A stretch of DNA of 64,000 bases from Bacteroidales bacterium UBA7569 (GTDB taxonomy: Bacteria; Bacteroidota; Bacteroidia; Bacteroidales; Paludibacteraceae), in NCBI GenBank assembly GCA_002477945.1, contig DLLF01000005.1, forward strand, positions 1-64,000, in the 5' to 3' direction. Positions 1-7,693 of the stretch are shown piece after piece (the stretch's first letter is position 1; each line of letters opens with the position of its first letter). The notes under the pieces were generated by a model. It was given only the letters and a program-made list of their open reading frames with translations, ran no database searches and was not told the origin of the DNA. A program made the position numbers and the translations under genes.

Positions 1-61
1 TGTCGGCAATTGGCGGAGACCTGGGGACGCGGACGCCCCGCCCGAAGTTTCAAGTGGTTTT

Positions 62-114
62 AATGGAGCAAATAGAAACCGCCATTAACGACTCCTTAAC
101 AGCAATTAACGGAG
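62..114 (-). repeat. Diverged copy of the 121-bp repeat family
   Basis: Read on the minus strand this segment gives TTCTCCGTTAATTGC, then a spaced CGTTAAT, then TTGCTCCATTA. These are the landmark words, in the same order, of the tandem repeat at 47156-47480. The copy is single and diverged. Confidence 0.6.
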
Positions 115-118
115 AATA

Positions 119-141
119 CACTCCCCTCTTTGAGGGGAGTG
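119..141. repeat. GC-rich hairpin element (CTCCCC family)
   Basis: CACTCCCCTC and GAGGGGAGTG form a perfect 10-bp stem with a TTT loop, followed by GGGGGAGTCTT. Similar CTCCCC/GGGGAG inverted repeats recur at 42504-42592, 43303-43365, 44426-44455 and 47693-47760, so this looks like a dispersed intergenic element. It has no T-tract and is not obviously a terminator. Confidence 0.5.
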
Positions 142-255
142 GGGGAGTCTTATTTGCGGGGAAACGGATATCTTCTGTAGATCCTGCCGAAAAAATGATA
201 CATAAAATACATAATTTTCTTATCTTGTAAGTGTCAATAAATCACAATGTTAGTC

Positions 256-266
256 GGGGGGGGGGG
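256..266 (+). repeat. 11-G homopolymer tract
   Basis: Eleven consecutive G residues, ending 31 bases upstream of the TTTG element of the promoter at 298-329. Tracts of this length are prone to slipped-strand length change in many host-associated bacteria, so this is a candidate contingency locus. No coding gene spans it. Confidence 0.85.
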
Positions 267-297
267 TAAAATTTGTTAAAAAATAGGATACTGAATG

Positions 298-329
298 TTT
301 GTCCGATTGGAAACTACGTTGTAATTTTG
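298..329 (+). promoter_or_regulatory. Bacteroidetes-type promoter for the surface locus
   Basis: TTTG at 298-301, a 20-base spacer, then TAATTTTG at 322-329. This matches the Bacteroidetes primary-sigma consensus (TTTG, 19-21 bases, TAnnTTTG). Transcription would start about 60 bases before the first gene, at 398. Confidence 0.7.
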
Positions 330-397
330 CGCTGAAATTTGTATAATTAAGGTACATAGGGCAATGGAGTGAATTGCCGTAAGGCGGTGCTGCTTTC

Positions 398-1144
398 ATG
401 GCAGGTGTTGCGGCGAGATTATGTGATATGAGGAAGAATGTGGCAAATGGAATTGGGTTGCTCTTCTTGGGATTGTGCTTGCTGTTGTGTAGCATGATGG
501 GTGGCGGAGGTTCGTTTGGGAAAGTGGGTTTCACAGATGAACGAGTCTCTTCTTTTTCCGTTCCGCAAGAAAATATAGATTATCTATATTATCATAAAGA
601 AGCAGCCTTCTTGCAGAATAATCACACCTGTTCGGATTATTCGTGTAACTCACAGGATTATACACTGTCGGGCGATTGTGTTTTGTCTCTGAAGAAGACG
701 AAATCAGGTTATCGGCCTCTTTGTACGGCGCAGGAAAAGTCTGGTATGGCTCAATATGGTAGATTTACAGTAAGGCAAACCTCATCGGCGAAAGTCGCTT
801 CCCATGCAGGAGGTGTTCCCATTCAACCGCAAGGCGTAGCGCAGACTGCTGTTCAGCCGCAAGGCACAATGGAGCATACCTTTCTTGCGCTGGCTGCGCC
901 GGTACGCCGGTCTTCCGCTTCGTTTGAAACGGGCGAGTTGGCTATTGGTGCCGAGACGGTGCATGGCGGAAAACGTTATGGTCCCGGCGGTAGTGGTATA
1001 GGTGACGGCAATGGCGACAACAACCAGTCCGCTGTGGAAAAGCCGGGATCGCTCTCCGATGCCCTCGGCTTTGTCTTGTTGTTGGCAGGAACGTATGCGC
1101 TGAATATCGCTTTTTGGCATAAGAAAACTTTGAAGTGTACATAA
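398..1144 (+). CDS. Small exported/membrane protein with C-terminal anchor-like tail
   Basis: Not a family I recognise. The 248-residue product has an N-terminal hydrophobic segment (about residues 19-35, LLFLGLCLLL) and ends with a second hydrophobic helix (about 222-240) followed by HKKTLK. The middle is low-complexity and rich in Ser, Ala and Gly. The tail pattern (PGSLSDALG, then a Leu/Ala-rich helix with a Tyr, then basic residues) matches the tail of the protein at 6923-7693, which also precedes a large secreted protein. An alternative start is Met11 (428), which would put the basic residues directly before the signal segment. It is the first gene after the promoter at 298-329, and the next gene starts at the base after its stop codon. 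Confidence 0.7.
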   Translation: MAGVAARLCDMRKNVANGIGLLFLGLCLLLCSMMGGGGSFGKVGFTDERVSSFSVPQENIDYLYYHKEAAFLQNNHTCSDYSCNSQDYTLSGDCVLSLKKTKSGYRPLCTAQEKSGMAQYGRFTVRQTSSAKVASHAGGVPIQPQGVAQTAVQPQGTMEHTFLALAAPVRRSSASFETGELAIGAETVHGGKRYGPGGSGIGDGNGDNNQSAVEKPGSLSDALGFVLLLAGTYALNIAFWHKKTLKCT

Positions 1145-2329
1145 ATGATGCGTCCTTATAGACAAATAGAAACGTTGGTATTGTTGTTCTTGTGTTTGGT
1201 GTCGTGCCAACTGCAAGCACAGAATGTTTTTATGCCTGCGTCCTGTGTGTCTAAGGAGACGGCAGAACCTGCCGATCGGTTGTCAGATGACTTTGTCCGT
1301 ACGTCCCTTATGATTGCGGCTCATGGTGACGTGCTGTATTCCATTTTGGGGCATATCTGTTTCCGTTTGCAGTGTCCTGCTTATGGTTTGGATTATTGTT
1401 TTTCTTATGAAAGTGAAAATGTGGCTCATAGAGTAGGGCGTTTTTTGACGGGTGATTTGAAGATGGGTATGTTCGCAATTCCTACGGAAGAGTATTTGCA
1501 GATGTATGCAGACGAGAAGCGTGGCGTATGGGAGTATCCTATGAATCTGCCTCCCAAGGTGAAACAAAGTCTTTGGAGGGTATTGGATGAACACATAATG
1601 GAAGGAACAAGTTTGCCTTATGATTATATTCACAGAGGATGTGCAATTGCTTGTGTACATATCTTGCACGAAGCATTAGATACCATTCCGATAATATACG
1701 CTCCCTTCTCGGAAGATCTGAAGCATTGTACTATGCGGGAATTGTTTTACAATAATTCACCGCATAGTTGGAATCTTTTCTTTTGTATGACGTTGGTCGG
1801 TGGAGAAGTGGACAAGCAATTCCCGCCGGAAGAAAAACTTATAGTTCCTGCAGATTTGGTTCGAACATGGCAGACCGCTAAAGTGGAAGGAGAACCATTG
1901 CTTGCAGAGCAAATAGAACTATTGTCGGCTACTCCTCGCAAAGAGTGCCCTGTTTCACCTGTGTGGGTATTTGCTTTTTTGCTGTTGCTCGCCGTTGGCA
2001 ATTTGTGGATCACCTCCCAATGGGTGGATTATGGTATGCTCACTCTGCAAACACTTATGGGACTGTTGATGACCTATTTGGTCTTGTTTTCTTCGCTGCC
2101 CGGTACAGAATGGAACTGGCTGATCATTCCCTTTAATCCGTTTCCTGCCTTGTTTTGGCATTGGCGTAAGTATTGGGCGTTAGGGTGGTCTGTTGTGTTG
2201 GGAGTATGGTGTGTTGTAATGTTTTTTGCTCCGCATCGCTTGGTTTGTTGCGAACACATTTTGTGGGTGCTGTCTTTTATACTGATTCTTATTAAGCCGA
2301 AATTACAACAATGGATAGTGCGAAAATAA
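1145..2329 (+). CDS. DUF4105 (Lnb N-terminal periplasmic domain) membrane protein
   Basis: A 394-residue envelope protein. A signal peptide covers about residues 1-25. Residues 45-220 match the DUF4105 pattern: HGDVLYSILGH, FLTGDLKMGMF, and then YDYIHRGC where the family usually has YDYFRDNC. The remaining third carries four or five membrane segments (from VSPVWVFAFLLLLAVGN). The order of a GH motif then a Cys suggests a permuted papain-like fold, which is my inference. The substrate is unknown. The gene abuts the previous stop codon, and its own last 19 bases overlap the next start, so it is translationally coupled inside the surface-protein operon. It may process or anchor one of the exported neighbours, but nothing here proves that. 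Confidence 0.75.
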   Translation: MMRPYRQIETLVLLFLCLVSCQLQAQNVFMPASCVSKETAEPADRLSDDFVRTSLMIAAHGDVLYSILGHICFRLQCPAYGLDYCFSYESENVAHRVGRFLTGDLKMGMFAIPTEEYLQMYADEKRGVWEYPMNLPPKVKQSLWRVLDEHIMEGTSLPYDYIHRGCAIACVHILHEALDTIPIIYAPFSEDLKHCTMRELFYNNSPHSWNLFFCMTLVGGEVDKQFPPEEKLIVPADLVRTWQTAKVEGEPLLAEQIELLSATPRKECPVSPVWVFAFLLLLAVGNLWITSQWVDYGMLTLQTLMGLLMTYLVLFSSLPGTEWNWLIIPFNPFPALFWHWRKYWALGWSVVLGVWCVVMFFAPHRLVCCEHILWVLSFILILIKPKLQQWIVRK

Positions 2330-5300
2330 ATAGTGTGTGCAGTGCGTTGATTAGGAGAACTCTTCTTCTGTTGATGTTGTTTTGCTGCTCTGTAGTTGTG
2401 TATGGTGGTGGTTCTCACTATGCAGAATTGTCTGTGACATCCGTATCGCCTACGGGAGCAGGAACTGTGTATGTAAGTACCGGCAATAATAAGAATAGTG
2501 CTACAGCAATTACTGCAACAGGGAATGTGAAAAGTGATGATGTTGAATCTGGTGAAAGTGTTATTTTCTACCTGTGGTCGGTTGGTTATGGCTATGAATC
2601 TGCTTCCTGGAGTGGAACTTCATCTGCAGAAACCACAAACGGATCTTCTTCCCCTTCAACAGTACAATTGAAAGCGTCAACAAGCAGTGGTGACACTGAA
2701 ACCTACCGATATAGCGTAAAGTTCACCCCTAAAACAATAGAGTTAGGTACATCCGTTGCAGGAACGCCTGCTATGGCGACATGGAAAAACCGGAAATCTA
2801 CCAATACACTGACATTCTCTGGAATAAAATATGCAAAATCAGTAGTGTTTGATGAAGTCACAGGAAAATGGACAATAGATGGATATACAAAGAATAATGC
2901 AACTGCGGATATTCCATCGTTTACTCTGAACACTACCTACACTATTGATCCTCTTACGGCAATACACGGTGATAATTCAATCGTTGTGACCGGTACTGCC
3001 ACGGGCTTTCCTGATGCTTCCGGCGGACAGGAAACAAAAAACATTCAAGGAACTGCCATAGCCAATGCGGATCTTACACCTACATTTACGGTGCAAGAAT
3101 CGGCACATTCTTTTGGCGAAATAACGCCTAATACTTCTGTATCATATACATTCCAACAGCCGGCAACCGATTTTCCCAACCCTCATTCCCAAGTGGCTTG
3201 GGACGCCTCCGTATCGGGTGAAGGGTATGAAGTGGTGAGTGTCTCGCAAAATGGTAGCGTAACCATTCGGTTTACCCCTACGGAAGCAGGCAAAGAATAT
3301 CCTGCTATGCTCACGCTTACGGCTACATGGACGGACGCAGCAGGAACGAAAATATCTTATCAACAGGATATTCAATTATCAGGTAAAGGATTGGATAATA
3401 CCCTTCCCGGCGAGATTCATATTTTGAAAGAGGAGACCGAGCAGACAACCGTGTCCTACGAATGGTTGACTTCAGAAATCCTGAAGGATACGTTTGCCAT
3501 TACAACGCAGGCAATGGGAACATTGACGGCAGAAAGCAATTCACCATTGGTCGTTCCCTCGCTTTCATCCGACCAAACAAAACTGTATCTTGATTGTACT
3601 GCGCCTGCTGCAGTGGGAGCAGAAACGGCTGTAGTCACCGTGCGAGGCAATGAACTGAATGGAGAACACCGTGAGGTGACAGCCACACTGAACATCATCT
3701 TGCGGCGTTGGTTCGATGATATTGTTTTGTCTGCTACGCCTGATGCATCTTGGATCGCATTGGCATGGACAAGAGGGGGAAGCAATGTGTCGTCTTACGA
3801 AGTATGGCGCAATGGAACAAAGGTGGCAACATTGTCGCCCGAGAAATTGACTTACACGGACTCTGAATTGTCCCCTGAAACAGCCTACACGTATCTGCTG
3901 AAAACAATCTCTGATAAGGGAAAGGAATATGCTCAAACAATCATAGTTACAACGGAAAAAGAAGGGTTCCCTACCAATGCGAAAGAACTCTCTTTGTCAA
4001 CTGTCCCTGCCTTTGAAACCTTGACAGGCATTGATGCCACGGCGGCTTTCTTGCAGGATGGTACAACTACGATGGATCGCCTGTATTTGTTTAGCAAGAA
4101 GGATACAAAGAAATGTTACATCTACGAAAAGCAGAATGGTGACGATAAGTCTTACTTGTGGCAACACACGGTGGATCCTTCCACGCCTGCAGGTCGTGCA
4201 GGACGGATAACGGACAGCAAAGTATATATTGCAGGTACGTGCGATAGCCTGTTCTGGAATAGTGGAGACTGCTTGGGTTGGATGCAACCTGTTAATTCCG
4301 ACATCTATTTGGATAATGTACGTCTCAATGCTGCCAATGTGCTTGACGTGGAAACGATATTTGACGATACCTATAAGTTTGGTCAGACCTATCGGGGGTA
4401 TGCATATTCATCCCGCAAAGCATCGGTGTTCTATCTGCCGGAAGCCGCAAACTTGGGGAATAATACATCGTCAATTCACCTCAAAGGAAAGAACTATTTG
4501 GGAGGAAATATGGGAGGAAGATTGCAAGTGATAGAGCATGTCAATGCTTCTTACTTTAGTTATACAATTAATGATGCAATATATCATATTACTCCGAACT
4601 ATTCTGCACCGATAGCCATAAAAGATAGTACATTGTTCATGACGGCAGACCATGCAGGCGAGTTGTTTGATAAATCATATAGTCTTCCTGCTTCTTCTCA
4701 GCGGTCACGCATAACGTGTAGAATCGGTAGTGAATGGGTGGATGGTTCGCTGCAGCGCGATGCTTATTTGGATCTTTCTACACGTACTTCACAAAACAAG
4801 TCGGATGCGGCAGGCTATGCTAACTCGGTATCCAAAACACAATATCAAGATAATGATACAAAGAAGCCTATTGTATCTACAACAGATGTATATTCAAATG
4901 TGGATGGACTCCGCTATGAAGCACCATTGGTTACGGGAGGAGAACATGGAACATTTGTCATAGACGGAGGACAAATAAACTTGTGGCCGGCAAACGGATA
5001 TACGCGGGACGTCTGGTTCAAACGTTATCCTGTAATTTACTTGGGTACTCGATTAACAGGTATTTTGACTCTCTGTGCGGGAAAATCTACAAATTATATG
5101 GCTTGCGGAAATAGTGCATGGGTCTTGACTGCTAATGAAGAAACTTTTCGAAATACTACCTCTGGTGTGCAATCAATGATTAAAAGTGCGGATGCAGAAG
5201 TTTTTCTGTTTGGTGTAGGGGATGGATTCCCGCAAGGTCATTTGGTTATCAATGGGGGGACAATCTCAGCCGAGACCGATCCTTTGTCGTATGGCTATAC

Positions 5301-6831
5301 TTCTCAGAAACCTAATGTAGGCAATAACTCCGTTTATACTATTGATAGCCAACCTTTGTTGGGACCTGATGTGGAAATCAATGGCGGAACATTCCTTTGG
5401 CCGCTTTATAGCGCAAAGAATTTAACGCATGGTTATGGGAATGATATCTATGCGGGTTATGATAGCGATAAGAAACCTTATACCATGAATCCGCCTGCCG
5501 CTTCGTTGTATAAATCGGATTGGAAAGTAGGCGTGCTTGGTTGGCAAGAAAATCAGTTTGATATACAAAACGCAAACTTCGAACAGGTCTATCGTTTCCC
5601 TACGGAGATGCTCGTTGCCAATACCGATTATACCGATTACCATTATTCTTCCTCCGATTTGGACAATGCACCGCAAGACACCACCCGCTTTGCTGTTCTG
5701 GCAAACCCCTCGCAAAGCACGGAATACAAGTATGGCATGAACAACGTATGGTCGGATGCCGATAGTCGCTGCTGGTTCTATTTTCCGAAAGATGCGGAAG
5801 GCAATGCTTCGGGTATTGTTGCGCGCAACTATTTAGTACAGGCGGGCAGAAAGATAACCGACCGGGTATTGCGTGGCGGAGAATGGATCGTGAAACCCTA
5901 TAACCTGACCGTGGAGCAAGGCGGAGAAATACTTGTGGAAAACGATTTCAAAGTGTGGGGACAGCCGGCTTTCTGTCCGGAGATAAAAGCGGAAAACCTG
6001 TATCAGGCCCTCTGTCTTCCGTTCACTGCCGAGGAGTTTTTTGCTACCGACCCCGCCGACCCGCATTTCCGGTTCTATTCCTATGTGGAACCCGCAGACA
6101 ACGCAAATGATGCGCAGCGGAAACAAATCAATGCCAATGCCTATTGCTATCTCTACTATCTGGATGACGGCAATGGCAACCAAACGACACATGGCGTTGG
6201 GGACGCTTTCCGTGCAAACTACCATACGCACGCCGATGGCACCACGATGCAGCAGGGCAAGACGTATATTCTCAAGTTCCCCTCCGTACAAGGCGATGAA
6301 GGGTATTGGACAAGAAACAGAGTGACTTTGCGTGGCGCAAAAGGGCAAATGGTGAACGGCACAAACGCTTTTGTCTCCAAAATGGTGGAACGTCCTGCTG
6401 CTGATTTGGATTTTGTAATGGATGGTAATCCAACTTTTGCTGTGCAGAACGGTTTGCTATCGGGTGAATACTATGTGCTGGATCCTGCTCTGTATGGCGA
6501 CGATTCGTTCCATGCGGAAGCCATTGCAAGTTTACAACCCATGCAGGGATATGTATTGGGCAGTGACGAGACCATGCAGATTTACCGCGTCCTCGGACGC
6601 AACACCACGGCTGTAGGCAATGTCTCCGGCACAGGGTGGCAGGCTTACGGGGCGGAAACCTCAATCTTGGTTCAGACGCAGAAGCCGTGTGAAATAGTGG
6701 TCTATACTGCCTGCGGACGTCTCTTGGGCAACTGGTCATTGGAGGCATCGTCCCTTTCGCGGATTTCTGCCACAGCGGGTGTTTATTTGGTGCGCAATGG
6801 TGCGGATGCAAGAAAGATAGTGGTTTATTGA
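2311..6831 (+). CDS. Large T9SS-exported surface protein with FN3 domain
   Basis: A 1506-residue secreted protein. The signal peptide spans about residues 1-32 (RRTLLLLMLFCC, then VVVYGGG). The N-terminal region has the SVSPTGAGTVYVS type of beta-repeat. A choice-of-anchor-like beta domain lies around 265-365 (FGEITPNTSVSYTF), and a fibronectin type III domain at about 467-550 (IALAWTRGGSNVSSYEVWRNG). A long stretch with 'NGGT' turns follows, suggestive of a beta-helix. The last 70 residues look like a T9SS type A sorting domain (IVVYTACGRLLGNW, then GVYLVRNGADARKIVVY). The start overlaps the preceding gene by 19 bases and is the only Met before the signal peptide. The central half is related to the protein at 7690-11079. 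Adhesion or matrix functions are possible, but no enzyme motif was seen. Confidence 0.85.
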   Translation: MDSAKINSVCSALIRRTLLLLMLFCCSVVVYGGGSHYAELSVTSVSPTGAGTVYVSTGNNKNSATAITATGNVKSDDVESGESVIFYLWSVGYGYESASWSGTSSAETTNGSSSPSTVQLKASTSSGDTETYRYSVKFTPKTIELGTSVAGTPAMATWKNRKSTNTLTFSGIKYAKSVVFDEVTGKWTIDGYTKNNATADIPSFTLNTTYTIDPLTAIHGDNSIVVTGTATGFPDASGGQETKNIQGTAIANADLTPTFTVQESAHSFGEITPNTSVSYTFQQPATDFPNPHSQVAWDASVSGEGYEVVSVSQNGSVTIRFTPTEAGKEYPAMLTLTATWTDAAGTKISYQQDIQLSGKGLDNTLPGEIHILKEETEQTTVSYEWLTSEILKDTFAITTQAMGTLTAESNSPLVVPSLSSDQTKLYLDCTAPAAVGAETAVVTVRGNELNGEHREVTATLNIILRRWFDDIVLSATPDASWIALAWTRGGSNVSSYEVWRNGTKVATLSPEKLTYTDSELSPETAYTYLLKTISDKGKEYAQTIIVTTEKEGFPTNAKELSLSTVPAFETLTGIDATAAFLQDGTTTMDRLYLFSKKDTKKCYIYEKQNGDDKSYLWQHTVDPSTPAGRAGRITDSKVYIAGTCDSLFWNSGDCLGWMQPVNSDIYLDNVRLNAANVLDVETIFDDTYKFGQTYRGYAYSSRKASVFYLPEAANLGNNTSSIHLKGKNYLGGNMGGRLQVIEHVNASYFSYTINDAIYHITPNYSAPIAIKDSTLFMTADHAGELFDKSYSLPASSQRSRITCRIGSEWVDGSLQRDAYLDLSTRTSQNKSDAAGYANSVSKTQYQDNDTKKPIVSTTDVYSNVDGLRYEAPLVTGGEHGTFVIDGGQINLWPANGYTRDVWFKRYPVIYLGTRLTGILTLCAGKSTNYMACGNSAWVLTANEETFRNTTSGVQSMIKSADAEVFLFGVGDGFPQGHLVINGGTISAETDPLSYGYTSQKPNVGNNSVYTIDSQPLLGPDVEINGGTFLWPLYSAKNLTHGYGNDIYAGYDSDKKPYTMNPPAASLYKSDWKVGVLGWQENQFDIQNANFEQVYRFPTEMLVANTDYTDYHYSSSDLDNAPQDTTRFAVLANPSQSTEYKYGMNNVWSDADSRCWFYFPKDAEGNASGIVARNYLVQAGRKITDRVLRGGEWIVKPYNLTVEQGGEILVENDFKVWGQPAFCPEIKAENLYQALCLPFTAEEFFATDPADPHFRFYSYVEPADNANDAQRKQINANAYCYLYYLDDGNGNQTTHGVGDAFRANYHTHADGTTMQQGKTYILKFPSVQGDEGYWTRNRVTLRGAKGQMVNGTNAFVSKMVERPAADLDFVMDGNPTFAVQNGLLSGEYYVLDPALYGDDSFHAEAIASLQPMQGYVLGSDETMQIYRVLGRNTTAVGNVSGTGWQAYGAETSILVQTQKPCEIVVYTACGRLLGNWSLEASSLSRISATAGVYLVRNGADARKIVVY

Positions 6832-6848
6832 GGATTATCGGGAAGAAA

Positions 6849-6878
6849 ACGGACAAAAACAGACAGAAACGGACAATA
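6849..6878 (+). promoter_or_regulatory. Three 10-bp phased direct repeats (ACRGACA)
   Basis: ACGGACAaaa, ACAGACAgaa and ACGGACAata follow one another with an exact 10-base period. They end 16 bases before the -7 box at 6895. One repeat per helical turn just upstream of a promoter with a poor -33 element is the usual layout of an activator site. Confidence 0.5.
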
Positions 6879-6894
6879 ATTTTGAATGATTTAT

Positions 6895-6902
6895 TACCTT
6901 TG
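6895..6902 (+). promoter_or_regulatory. -7 promoter box TACCTTTG
   Basis: TACCTTTG fits the Bacteroidetes -7 consensus TAnnTTTG and lies 20 bases before the ATG at 6923. No TTTG is found at the expected -33 distance, where the phased repeats end, so the promoter may depend on an activator. It would serve the genes from 6923 to 21801. Confidence 0.5.
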
Positions 6903-6922
6903 CCCACAAAAACAAAATAAGA

Positions 6923-7693
6923 ATGACGCATACACAACGAAACATAATGATTTCAACAGGATTGCTGCTCTGTTCCGTGGCGAGTCTGTGGGTGTATGTG
7001 TTTGAGCAAAGAGAGAATCAGTTGCTCGTCTGTGATACAATAGAGTGGAGAACGCCGTCTGTAGAACAACTGGCTATGCAACCCGATTATCCTCGTTTTG
7101 CTGCTGAAAAAAAACGCGCGGAAACCATCTTACAGCACCACAAGACCTTGCCTGCAATTGCTGAACCAAAGCCGATGGTCGGTTTCTCTGCTCCGACCCG
7201 TAGGCAGAGTTCGGCAAGGGTGGCTTCGTCTTGTGTTGCTGTTTCTTCCTCGCAGACTTGGAATGGTGAAAACATGGTAGCGCCCTTGTTGCCGTCTCTC
7301 TCGGAGCAGACCTATGGCAATGTTCTGTCATCATTGCAACGGAACAGCATTGTGGCAAGTGGTACATTCGGAGTGCAGGCTTCGGCCTATCATGGTGTAT
7401 CTCCGTTGGCGGTGGCATCATCGTCTTCTGCTGTGCGCCGTGCACCTGTTCTTGGCGGCAGTGATGTCGGTTCTGTATGGCAGCAGTGGTTGGACGAGTA
7501 TTACGCCACGGGAGCAACCGACCTTTCCGGTTTGGAAGCATGGTGGCAAGGGGAATATGGCAATGGCTATACGCCCGATATTTATACGGAGTTTGCCAAA
7601 TGGGCAATGCCTGTCGGCGACTCAGTCGGTCTTTGCTTGCTGTTGGCAGTGGTATATGTTTTGTGGAAACAGATTAAAAGGGTAATGGTATGA
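6923..7693 (+). CDS. Small exported/membrane protein with C-terminal anchor-like tail
   Basis: Unrecognised 256-residue protein with the same architecture as the one at 398-1144. It has an N-terminal membrane segment (residues 9-24, ISTGLLLCSVASLWVYV), a Ser/Ala/Val-rich middle, and a final helix after PVGDSVG (LCLLLAVVYVLWKQIKRVMV) with basic residues at the end. Near the C-terminus, QQWLDEYYATGATDLS and WWQGEYGNGYTPDIYTEF look like folded, aromatic-rich sequence. The stop codon overlaps the start of the next large protein by four bases (ATGA), so the two are probably translated together. A role as a partner or membrane anchor for the exported proteins is inference from position and shape only. 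Confidence 0.7.
   Translation: MTHTQRNIMISTGLLLCSVASLWVYVFEQRENQLLVCDTIEWRTPSVEQLAMQPDYPRFAAEKKRAETILQHHKTLPAIAEPKPMVGFSAPTRRQSSARVASSCVAVSSSQTWNGENMVAPLLPSLSEQTYGNVLSSLQRNSIVASGTFGVQASAYHGVSPLAVASSSSAVRRAPVLGGSDVGSVWQQWLDEYYATGATDLSGLEAWWQGEYGNGYTPDIYTEFAKWAMPVGDSVGLCLLLAVVYVLWKQIKRVMV

Larger units (their letters stand above)
1..397. other. Intergenic leader of the surface-protein locus
   Basis: No gene is visible in these bases. The stretch holds, in order, a diverged reverse-oriented copy of the 121-bp repeat found near 47.2-47.5 kb, a GC-rich hairpin element, an 11-G tract and a good Bacteroidetes-type promoter. These are listed separately. Confidence 0.7.
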
